NCBI RefSeq assembly: GCF_900112605.1
Contig: NZ_FOMJ01000006.1
Location: 143,178-207,177, forward strand
Direction of reading: 5' to 3'
Source: Thiohalospira halophila DSM 15071
GTDB taxonomy: Bacteria > Pseudomonadota > Gammaproteobacteria > Thiohalospirales > Thiohalospiraceae
Length of the DNA: 64,000 nt
Part shown: positions 57,473 to 64,000 of the stretch, one piece after another
Layout of the letters: every line of letters starts with the position of its first letter
How positions within the stretch are numbered: position 1 is the stretch's first letter
The notes under the pieces: model-generated
The model's database searches: none
Told to the model about the DNA's origin: nothing
What the model saw: the letters and a program-made list of their open reading frames with translations, nothing else
Position numbers and translations under genes: made by a program

Positions 57473-59956
57473 GTGTCATTGCAATCCTGCAACACCTGTG
57501 AGAAAAAACTGGCCACCATCGACCCCCTCCCGGGCAAGGGACTGTTCGAGCAACCGGAGAGTTGTATCAGCTTGGACTCGCAAACCGACGTCAACGGCAT
57601 CCCCGTGGAGTGGCACGCCGACGGGGAAGGCCTCCGCTTTGCCGGGGTCGAGGGGATCATCCTGTGGAAGGATCCCTCCCTGCGCGGCCTCCTGGCCCCC
57701 CTGCGGGATGCCCTGGGCGAGGCCCTCTACGCCCGCCTTATGGCGCGGGACGTCGCCGCCAGCAGCCGGGCGGACAGCGACCTCATCGCCGCCGCCCCGG
57801 ACCTGGCCAGCGGCTTCCGGGTCTTCGCCGACACCGTCGCGGCGGCGGGTTGGGGCCGCTTCCGCCTGGAGACCCACGACGCCGGAGCAGCCACCGCCCG
57901 GGTCACCCTGGAATACCCCTGGGAGCTGGAACTCTTCCCCGACGCGACGCCGGAGCACGCCCTGCCCTTCGCCGAGGGCAAGCTCACCGGGATCTTCTCC
58001 CACCTGTTCGCCACCCCCTGCCGCGCCACCCCCGAACAGGTCACCACCAGCGGCGCTCCGCGGGCCGTCTTCAGTGTCGCCCCGGCCCAACGCGACCTGG
58101 ACAAAGAGCTGCGCGATCTGGAGAAGACGGACGGCCTCACCGTCGAAGAACAGCTGCGCGCCGCCAACCAGTACCTGCGACTCCACCAGGAGGAGCTGGA
58201 GAGCCGCGTGGAGGCGCGCACCCGTGCCCTGGAGCAGGCCGATCGCTACAACCGCCTCCTGCTGGACGCCATCCCCGAGGGGATATTCGGCGTCGACCGG
58301 GAGGGTCGGTTCACCTTCCTGAATCCCGCGGCACAACGGCTGCTGGGCCACGACCCCGAGGCGATCCGGGGCCACGCGGCCTGGACCCTGCTACAGCCCG
58401 GGCGGGCCGATACGGACAACGGCCCCGGGGCACCGGAATGCCCGGCCCACTGCGTCCTGGGACGCGGCGAGGCGTGCCACGTCGACGATGACACCTTCCG
58501 GACCGCTGACGGCGCGGACATCCCGGTGAGCTACTACTGCGCGCCCCTCTACCAGGAGGGCGAGGTGACCGGCGCCGTGGTGACCTTCCGCGACATCCGC
58601 GACCAGAAGGCCGCCGAGGCGGAGCAGCGCCACCTGCTGGAGGTCCTGAGCGCCCGCGCCTACCACGACGACCTCACCGGCCTGCCCAACCGGCGCCACC
58701 TGGTGGAGCGACTGGACGGCGCGCTGGAGAGCCCTGGCGGCGACGAGCTGGCCCTGGTCCTCCTGGACCTGGATCGCTTCCAGGAGGTGAACGACAGCCT
58801 GGGCCACGCCGCCGGCGACTGGCTCCTGCAGCAGGCCGCCGGCCGCCTCCACGCCCTGCTGCCCACCGGCGGCGAACTGGCCCACCTGGGCGGCGACCTC
58901 TTCGGCATCCTCCTCCACCCGGCCCCGGAGGCGGGCACCGTGGCCAACCTGGTGGAGGGCATGCTCGCCACCCTCCACGAGCCCTTCACCCTGGACGGCG
59001 AACCGGTGCGGGTCTCCGCCTCCGCGGGCATCGCCCGCGGCCCGGGGGATGGCCTGGGCGGCGAGTCCCTCCTGCGCAGCGCCGACACGGCCCTGCATCG
59101 CGCCAAGGATGCCGGCCGCGGCACCTGGCGCGCCTATACCTCGGAGCTGACCACCGCCGCCCGGAACCACCTCAAGGTAGCCACGGAGCTGCGCGAGGCC
59201 GTGGCCCAGGGGGACCTGGTGGTCTACTACCAGCCCCTGGTGGATGCCTCCACCGGCGACATCATCGCCGCCGAGGCCCTGGCCCGCTGGCACCACTCCG
59301 ACTACGGCTGGGTGCCGCCGGACCAGTTCATCCCCGTGGCGGAGGAGACCGACCTCATCCTCGGTCTGGGCGAGTGGGTCCTCACCACGGCGGTGGCCCA
59401 GGTGGCCAGCTGGCGCCGCCAGGGGCTGCGACTGCCGCGCCTCTCCGTGAACCTCTCCCCCCGCCAGCTCCACCAGCGGGACCTGGCCGACACCGTGGGC
59501 GGCATCCTCGCCCACAGCGGCCTGGAGCCCTCGGTACTGGAGCTGGAGATCACCGAGAACGCCTTTCTGGAGGAGCAGATCCGCACCGGCGGCCTGCTGG
59601 ACCAGCTCCACGGCCGCGGCGTGACCCTGGCCATCGACGACTTCGGCACCGGCTACGCCTCCCTGGCCTACCTCAAGCACCTGCCGGTGGACCGCATCAA
59701 GCTGGATCGCTCCTTCGTCCAGGGCCTGCCCACGGACAACGCCGACCTGGCCATCAGCCGCTCGGTGGCCGCCCTGGGCCAGAGCCTGGACGTGGGCATC
59801 GTCGCCGAGGGGGTGGAGGGGCCGGAACAGGCGGGCTGCCTGGCCGACCTGGGCATCGCCGAACTCCAGGGCTTCTACTTCGGCCGCCCGCTGCCGGCCG
59901 GCACCTTCACCGACTTCCTCCAGTCCGGCCCCCGGCGTCGACCCGAAAGCTGCTAG
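57473..59956 (+). CDS. V4R-like/PAS/GGDEF/EAL signalling protein
   Basis: 827-aa c-di-GMP protein. N-terminal sensor about 45-205 resembling 4-vinyl-reductase (V4R) domains, with CNTC at 6-9; coiled coil about 225-258; PAS about 260-375; GGDEF domain about 395-555 whose signature is GGDLF (473-477) instead of GGDEF; EAL domain about 570-815 with EALARW (601-606), NLSPRQL, DDFGTGY (722-728) and KLDRSFV. The cyclase is probably inactive or regulatory and the phosphodiesterase active. GTG start with AAGGA upstream. Confidence 0.88.
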   Translation: MSLQSCNTCEKKLATIDPLPGKGLFEQPESCISLDSQTDVNGIPVEWHADGEGLRFAGVEGIILWKDPSLRGLLAPLRDALGEALYARLMARDVAASSRADSDLIAAAPDLASGFRVFADTVAAAGWGRFRLETHDAGAATARVTLEYPWELELFPDATPEHALPFAEGKLTGIFSHLFATPCRATPEQVTTSGAPRAVFSVAPAQRDLDKELRDLEKTDGLTVEEQLRAANQYLRLHQEELESRVEARTRALEQADRYNRLLLDAIPEGIFGVDREGRFTFLNPAAQRLLGHDPEAIRGHAAWTLLQPGRADTDNGPGAPECPAHCVLGRGEACHVDDDTFRTADGADIPVSYYCAPLYQEGEVTGAVVTFRDIRDQKAAEAEQRHLLEVLSARAYHDDLTGLPNRRHLVERLDGALESPGGDELALVLLDLDRFQEVNDSLGHAAGDWLLQQAAGRLHALLPTGGELAHLGGDLFGILLHPAPEAGTVANLVEGMLATLHEPFTLDGEPVRVSASAGIARGPGDGLGGESLLRSADTALHRAKDAGRGTWRAYTSELTTAARNHLKVATELREAVAQGDLVVYYQPLVDASTGDIIAAEALARWHHSDYGWVPPDQFIPVAEETDLILGLGEWVLTTAVAQVASWRRQGLRLPRLSVNLSPRQLHQRDLADTVGGILAHSGLEPSVLELEITENAFLEEQIRTGGLLDQLHGRGVTLAIDDFGTGYASLAYLKHLPVDRIKLDRSFVQGLPTDNADLAISRSVAALGQSLDVGIVAEGVEGPEQAGCLADLGIAELQGFYFGRPLPAGTFTDFLQSGPRRRPESC

Positions 59957-60007
59957 CTGCGGCCAGTCCTGCTAGCCTGCCCCCATCATTCCCGACGGAG
60001 CCCGATA

Positions 60008-60259
60008 ATGGCCGACGACTACCGCCCCGCCCTGGCCGACTACTTCGACGAACTGGAGGCGCGCTACGCCGACGCCAATGGCGACTTCTCCTTCGATTCC
60101 CTCAGTGACGAGGAGCTGTTGAAGATCGAGGAGCTGGCGCGCCACGCCATCTACGAGGATGGCCAGGTAACCACCCAGGAGAAGCTCAACCTCCAGCCCC
60201 TGCTGGACCTGGTGGGCAAGCAGCGCGCCAAGCGCGGCCTGCCGCCGGCCACCCACTGA
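60008..60259 (+). CDS. Small acidic hypothetical protein
   Basis: 83 aa, not recognised. Acidic N-terminal half (YFDELEARYADANGDFSFDSLSDEELLKIEELA) and a basic C-terminal KQRAKRGLPP. No signal or membrane segment; predicted helical. ATG has CGGAG upstream. Followed by a 105-nt gap with GCAAACTTGCAAGG, then the lipoprotein cluster. Confidence 0.7.
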   Translation: MADDYRPALADYFDELEARYADANGDFSFDSLSDEELLKIEELARHAIYEDGQVTTQEKLNLQPLLDLVGKQRAKRGLPPATH

Positions 60260-60364
60260 GGCCGCTGCAAACTTGCAAGGTAGCAACGCGGCCGCAAACC
60301 GTGGCAGATTATCCACCAATGATCGTGATCCTTTGCGGACCGCCCACTCAGGGAGAGAACACCC

Positions 60365-60922
60365 ATGCGCACCACCTCGCTCGTAGCCATCACCTTTGCC
60401 GCCCTGGTCGCCGCCGGCTGCGGCTCCACCCCGGAAGAGGAGCCCGCCCCCTCCGGGATGCAGGAGGTCGCCATGCCGAGCTGGTATGACACCACCCGCA
60501 CCGCCGACGAGGGCGAGGGCATGATCTACGGCTACGGCATGGGCGAGAGCTCCAGCCGCCGCCTGGCGGTGGAATCCGCGCAGGCCGAGGGCCGCCGCGC
60601 CATCGCCGGCTACATCGCCACCGAGGCGGCCGGCCTCATCGAGGAGAGCACCACCGAGATGGGGAGCGAGGCGCGGGAGACGGCGCGGGCCGCCTTCGAG
60701 ACCTTCGTCGATCAGCGGGTCCACGGCATCCGGCCGGACCGGAGCGCCCTCTACAAGGATGAGGACGACAACTTCGTCGCCTACTACCGCATGGCCGTGG
60801 ACCAGGCCCTCTTCGACGAGATGCTGGACGAGGCCATGGAGAGCGAGCAGGTGGCCGAAGAGCTCGGCCCCGATCACCAGGAGGCCATGGAGAGCCTGAA
60901 GAAGCGCCGGGAGGCGAACTGA
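60365..60922 (+). CDS. LPP20-like lipoprotein
   Basis: 185 aa. Type II signal with lipobox VAAGC near residue 19, then an LPP20-like domain: GMIYGYGMGESSSRRLAVESAQAEGRRAIAGYIATEA and YYRMAVDQALFDEML. LPP20-fold lipoproteins include surface antigens and FlgT-like flagellar proteins; function here unknown. GGGAGAG ribosome site. First of four envelope genes; the next begins at the last base of its stop. Confidence 0.82.
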   Translation: MRTTSLVAITFAALVAAGCGSTPEEEPAPSGMQEVAMPSWYDTTRTADEGEGMIYGYGMGESSSRRLAVESAQAEGRRAIAGYIATEAAGLIEESTTEMGSEARETARAAFETFVDQRVHGIRPDRSALYKDEDDNFVAYYRMAVDQALFDEMLDEAMESEQVAEELGPDHQEAMESLKKRREAN

Positions 60923-61107
60923 TGTACAGGACCCTCCTGCCTGCCAGCCTCGCCGTGCTGTTCGCGGTCACCGGCTGCTCCTCGCCGGAACCCGTCGAGG
61001 ACGGGATGGACCAGCAGCGTCAGCACGAGCGCGCCATGGATGAACTCGACCAGCGCCGGGACGACGCCCTGGACGATATGGACGAACGCCTCCAGCGCGA
61101 CGACTAG
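60922..61107 (+). CDS. Small lipoprotein, Asp/Arg-rich
   Basis: 61 aa: lipobox AVTGC with Cys at 19, then a short charged tail (QHERAMDELDQRRDDALDDMDERLQRDD) likely forming one amphipathic helix or coiled coil. Unrecognised. Sandwiched between two LPP20-type lipoproteins with 1-nt overlap and a 4-nt gap, so surely co-translated. Confidence 0.75.
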   Translation: MYRTLLPASLAVLFAVTGCSSPEPVEDGMDQQRQHERAMDELDQRRDDALDDMDERLQRDD

Positions 61108-61111
61108 CACC

Positions 61112-63082
61112 ATGCCTCGCACTCTGCCCCTGGTGGCGGCCCTTCTGGTCGCCACCCTCCCCGGTTGTGCCCTGCTGCCGGCGACCGGCCCCGATGCCGG
61201 CCAGCTGGCCGACCAGGGCCGCCAGGCCGTACCCGATACGGCCTCCACGGTGTACGGCCACGGCACGGGCCCCACGCGGGAGGCGGCCCGGCAGGCCGCC
61301 AGCCGGGAGCTGGCCCGCGCCCTGCTCACCCACGTCCGCGCCGAGCTGCGCATCCACGAGCAGGAGCTGGCCGACGGCGGCGGCGCCCGCAGCGGCCGCC
61401 GGCTGGAGAGCGCCACCGCCTCCCTGGCCAATGTCACCCTGGAGGGCGTTACCGTGGACGCCGCGCGGGAGGGGCGGAACGGCTGGTACGTCCGCGCCGC
61501 CATCGAGCGCCAGCGGCTGGACGAACTCCGCCAGCGCGCCCGGCGCCAGGCCGCCGCGCTAGCCTGGTTCGAGATCACCGTGGCCGAGGAGCAACCGGGC
61601 CGCGCCATCCGCGCCGCCCTGCGCGGGCTCACCGTGGCGGCGCGCACCGGCGTCATCGAGGAGGCCGTCTACCACCCCGAGGTGGGGAACACGACCTTCG
61701 GCGCCTGGTTCGAGCAGGTCATCCTCGAGCGCAGCGGCGACCTGCGCATCCTGCCCCTGGTGGAGGAGGACGGGGTCCGGCTGGCCGTGATCCACGCCGA
61801 CAGCTACCGCCCCCAGCCCGGCTTCCCCCTGGAGGTCGACGGCCAGCGGCTGACCACCGACGAAGAGGGCATCACCGCCGCCCTCAAGGGCAAGACGCTG
61901 GCCGGGGGCACCGCCGTCCGCATCCCCGACAGCCCCCTGCCCACGCGCTACCGCCGGCTGGCCACCCTCAACCCCGACCGCTGGGCGGACCTGGAGCGGG
62001 GCGAACTCTTCATCCACACCGAGCCGGCCGGCGCCACCGCCCTGGTGGACGGGCGCGGCACTACCACTCCGGGTCGCCTCCCCCTGGAGCCGGGGGAGTA
62101 CACGCTGGAGGTCACCGACGCCGGGGAGCGGCGCGGGGCCGAGACCACCATCGACCTGGCCGAGGGCGCACCCTACGCCTACGCCACCCTGGAGCTGGCC
62201 GAACGCCACTTCGGCCGGCTGGACCTGCGCGTGGCCGACGACGACGCCCGGATCCGGATCACCCGGGGTCCCCGCAAGGACGCGACCCGGCACGAGGCCC
62301 GAGGCGCCCTGGAGAGCCGCCTGGACGTGGGCCGCTACGACGTCGCCATCGACTACCCCGAGGACGAGGACTACCAGACACTGACCGACGACATCCTCCT
62401 CCACGAGGACGAGACCGTCGCCCGGGACTACATCGCCCCGCCCTCCCGCCAGCCCTACACCGAGGGCTCCCGCGGCGGCTTGACCCTGCTCTCCCTGGGC
62501 GACCAGTTCGGCCAGGAATTCGCCCTGCCCGGCGAGAACGGGGGCGAGGACACCCTGGGCGAACTGGAGGAAGAGCACGGCGCCAGCCAGGACAGCGTGG
62601 GCTTCATGCTGCTGGGCCAGCTCCAGGGCTTCTGGTCCAACCACCTCACCCTCTCCGGCGAGGTGGGCATCGCCATGAGCAACATCAGCGCCGACCACTT
62701 CGAGGAGCAATACGGCGAGGGAGAGCTCACCGTCTTCCAGGTCCGCAGCGCTCTGGGCGCCGGCCTCTGGTTCCCGGCCGGCGAAAACCGCGCCTTGTGG
62801 GCCACCTACAACCTGGGCGTGGCCAACGCCTCCTGGTCGGAGCCGGAAAGCGGCTACCCCTACGACGACCCGCCCGGCGGCTCCGTTACCAACAACCTCG
62901 CCTTCGCCGAGGTCGGCCTCGCCGGCTCCGGCTACAGCGTCGCCCTGCGCCTGCCCCTGGACGAGCGCACCGGCGCCCACTTCACCCTCACCTGGCCGCT
63001 GATGTCCACCGACATCGAGCGCGGCTACCGACGCGAGGCCACCCGCCCGGCGCGGGAGGGCGAGGAGTACACCAAGCCCTGA
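61112..63082 (+). CDS. Large LPP20/PEGA lipoprotein with beta-barrel-like C-terminus
   Basis: 656 aa. Lipobox LPGC with Cys at 19; LPP20-like domain about 45-145 (TVYGHGTGPTREAARQAASREL); an uncharacterised domain about 150-285; PEGA domain about 296-362 (LFIHTEPAGATALVDGRGTTTPGRLPL) and a second PEGA-like region about 366-440; then about 495-650 with alternating aromatic/polar strands (GQLQGFWSNHLTLSGEVGIAMS; ALWATYNLGVANASW) resembling an outer-membrane beta barrel or OMP-like domain. A combined lipid anchor and barrel-like end is unusual. Function unknown. Confidence 0.8.
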   Translation: MPRTLPLVAALLVATLPGCALLPATGPDAGQLADQGRQAVPDTASTVYGHGTGPTREAARQAASRELARALLTHVRAELRIHEQELADGGGARSGRRLESATASLANVTLEGVTVDAAREGRNGWYVRAAIERQRLDELRQRARRQAAALAWFEITVAEEQPGRAIRAALRGLTVAARTGVIEEAVYHPEVGNTTFGAWFEQVILERSGDLRILPLVEEDGVRLAVIHADSYRPQPGFPLEVDGQRLTTDEEGITAALKGKTLAGGTAVRIPDSPLPTRYRRLATLNPDRWADLERGELFIHTEPAGATALVDGRGTTTPGRLPLEPGEYTLEVTDAGERRGAETTIDLAEGAPYAYATLELAERHFGRLDLRVADDDARIRITRGPRKDATRHEARGALESRLDVGRYDVAIDYPEDEDYQTLTDDILLHEDETVARDYIAPPSRQPYTEGSRGGLTLLSLGDQFGQEFALPGENGGEDTLGELEEEHGASQDSVGFMLLGQLQGFWSNHLTLSGEVGIAMSNISADHFEEQYGEGELTVFQVRSALGAGLWFPAGENRALWATYNLGVANASWSEPESGYPYDDPPGGSVTNNLAFAEVGLAGSGYSVALRLPLDERTGAHFTLTWPLMSTDIERGYRREATRPAREGEEYTKP

Positions 63083-63098
63083 ACACCAAGGAGAGCCC

Positions 63099-63377
63099 AT
63101 GCCACGGAAGCGCACCCTCGCCGCCCTTACGGCGACCCTCCTCATCCCCCTGGCGCACGCCGAAAGCCTGCGTTGCGGCAACGACCTCGTCCGCCCCGGC
63201 GACACCCGTGGCGAGGTTCGCGCCGCTTGCGGCCCGCCGGACCGGACCTACAATCTGGTGAATGAACGGGGCGCCACCATCGGCCAGCGCGCCATCTACG
63301 CCCCCGACCCCAACCGCCACGCCCGCGCCGTGACCTACGACGGCGAGGAGGTCACCAGGGTGGAGCGGCTGGAATAG
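63099..63377 (+). CDS. DUF2845-family secreted small protein
   Basis: 92 aa: signal peptide ending PLAHAE, then SLRCGNDLVRPGDTRGEVRAACGPPDRTY, the DUF2845 pattern (two Cys, G-D-x-x-x-E-V), which resembles the start of SmpA/OmlA-like folds. Periplasmic, function unknown. Last of the envelope lipoprotein cluster. Confidence 0.85.
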   Translation: MPRKRTLAALTATLLIPLAHAESLRCGNDLVRPGDTRGEVRAACGPPDRTYNLVNERGATIGQRAIYAPDPNRHARAVTYDGEEVTRVERLE

Positions 63378-63544
63378 CAACAGCTTTCTCTGTTACTTTG
63401 AAGGGGCGATGGCGTCGGTGGGCCGCTCCCCATAACCGGCGCCGGGCCATCGGGCCGGGGCGGCGGCTTTCGATGCTTCCTCCCCCAGCGCCACATCTCG
63501 CTCACCCTGGGTGATGCCCCCCGATTACTTGTTGCCCCTTATGG
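63378..63544. other. Gap between DUF2845 gene and CRISPR array
   Basis: 167 bp with no coding signal. It opens with AACAG-CTTTCT-CTGTT, a 5-bp hairpin just after the DUF2845 stop that may aid termination, and is otherwise plain. No cas gene or leader-like AT-rich tract is here, consistent with this being the array's distal flank. Confidence 0.5.
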
Positions 63545-64000
63545 ATCTGGAATCCCGCGGGCATGGGGACACCAATTCCGGCTCTTCGCGGCCCAGATTC
63601 AGTTCGGTTCATCCCCGCCGGCGCGGGGAACACAGCGCCACGGCGCCGCCGGTGCGCTTCTTAACCGGTTCAGCCCCGCGGGCGCGGGGAACACGCATCG
63701 GCCAGGGCTTTCGATTCTTCCTCGCCCGGTTCAGCCCCGCGGGCGCGGGGAACACTCGGGCGGCGCCAGGATATTGAACGATTCCACCGGTTCAGCCCCG
63801 CGGGCGCGGGGAACACCAGCTCCTGGTCGCACCAGTCGCGCACCTCCGCGGTTCAGCCCCGCGGGCGCGGGGAACACGCGGCCGCGATCAGGGCTGCAAT
63901 CCGCGTTGCCGGTTCAGCCCCGCGGGCGCGGGGAACACAGAACGACACGAACCGTCATCGCCGACAAAATCGGTTCAGCCCCGCGGGCGCGGGGAACACG
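63545..64000 (-). CRISPR. Type I-E CRISPR array, leader-distal end (continues past window)
   Basis: Seven 29-bp repeats at 63605, 63666, 63727, 63788, 63849, 63910 and 63971, each separated by exactly 32 nt (61-bp period), six complete spacers. In crRNA orientation (minus strand) the repeat begins GTGTTCCCCGCGCCCGCGGG and ends GCTGAACCG, a type I-E repeat with an 8-nt handle CTGAACCG (E. coli has ATAAACCG). The leftmost repeat (63605) has two changes, typical of the distal end, so leader and cas genes should lie to the right, beyond the window. A strongly decayed repeat at 63545-63572 precedes it by another 32 nt. Confidence 0.97.

Noticed and set aside
57473..59956. Frameshift or sequencing error explaining GGDLF
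   Set aside because: Flanking sequence stays in frame with normal GGDEF-domain motifs on both sides, so the change looks like a true substitution.
63511..63777. Open frame of 88 codons in the CRISPR region
   Set aside because: It runs through repeats and spacers (HPRRRGEH-type repeats of translated repeat units), so it is not a gene.

Overview
The window reads as a chromosomal segment of a GC-rich (roughly two thirds G+C or more), probably halophilic gammaproteobacterium of the Ectothiorhodospiraceae kind (Thiohalospira/Halorhodospira-like). This is inferred from gammaproteobacterial gene orders (lolB-ispE-tRNA-Gln-prs; hemA-prfA-prmC; gatCAB beside mreBCD; amgK-murU divergent from lptD-surA-pdxA-rsmA-apaG-apaH), acidic proteins, a BCCT betaine-type transporter and a stand-alone motAB pair. 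The genus is a guess. I see no insertion sequence, prophage or disrupted gene; apart from the CRISPR array the region looks like core chromosome.

Layout. 1-4.1 kb (minus): TPR lipoprotein, lolB, ispE, tRNA-Gln and prs (cut by the window edge). 4.2-9.1 kb (plus): hemA, prfA, prmC, a small HMA-like protein, a MoeB/ThiF E1-like enzyme and a JAMM peptidase. 9.1-13.2 kb (minus): hslO and gatCAB. 13.3-24.8 kb (plus): the rod-shape and peptidoglycan block mreBCD-mrdA-rodA-mltB-rlpA-dacA-dat, then ybeD-lipB-lipA and an ElyC/YdcF-like protein. 25.6-30.3 kb (minus): a YkuD/NTF2 enzyme with a TPR/NTF2 partner, then amgK-murU (muramic acid recycling) and a hypothetical gene. 30.4-39.0 kb (plus): lptD-surA-pdxA-rsmA, an HExxH protein, apaG, a methyltransferase, apaH and a YceI protein. 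39.3-44.5 kb (minus): rlmI-like, lgt, thyA, motA, motB, folA. 44.8-63.4 kb: mixed accessory genes, including two c-di-GMP proteins, a YyaL-type thioredoxin-domain protein, a rhodanese, LysR/cytochrome b561/YceI, pirin, a Kef-type antiporter with a CBS protein, old yellow enzyme, BCCT, PEBP and an envelope lipoprotein cluster. 63.5 kb to the end: the distal end of a type I-E CRISPR array that runs off the window.

Genes are packed tightly: many adjacent pairs share ATGA or GTGA start/stop overlaps, and no gap exceeds about 270 bp. Much of the window serves the cell envelope: elongasome, carboxypeptidase, D-Ala aminotransferase, transglycosylases, L,D-transpeptidase-like enzyme, LPS export and lipoprotein sorting.

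The most notable observations are: (i) a two-copy dispersed palindromic element with compensatory changes in an inner stem and an invariant AGGGAT loop; (ii) an mreC frame with no ATG, GTG or TTG that preserves its membrane anchor, pointing to AUA initiation; (iii) ispE ending inside tRNA-Gln; (iv) adjacent genes sharing a homologous NTF2-like domain, one fused to a YkuD catalytic domain; (v) a decayed eighth CRISPR repeat at exact register; (vi) an uncharacterised LPP20/PEGA lipoprotein cluster.
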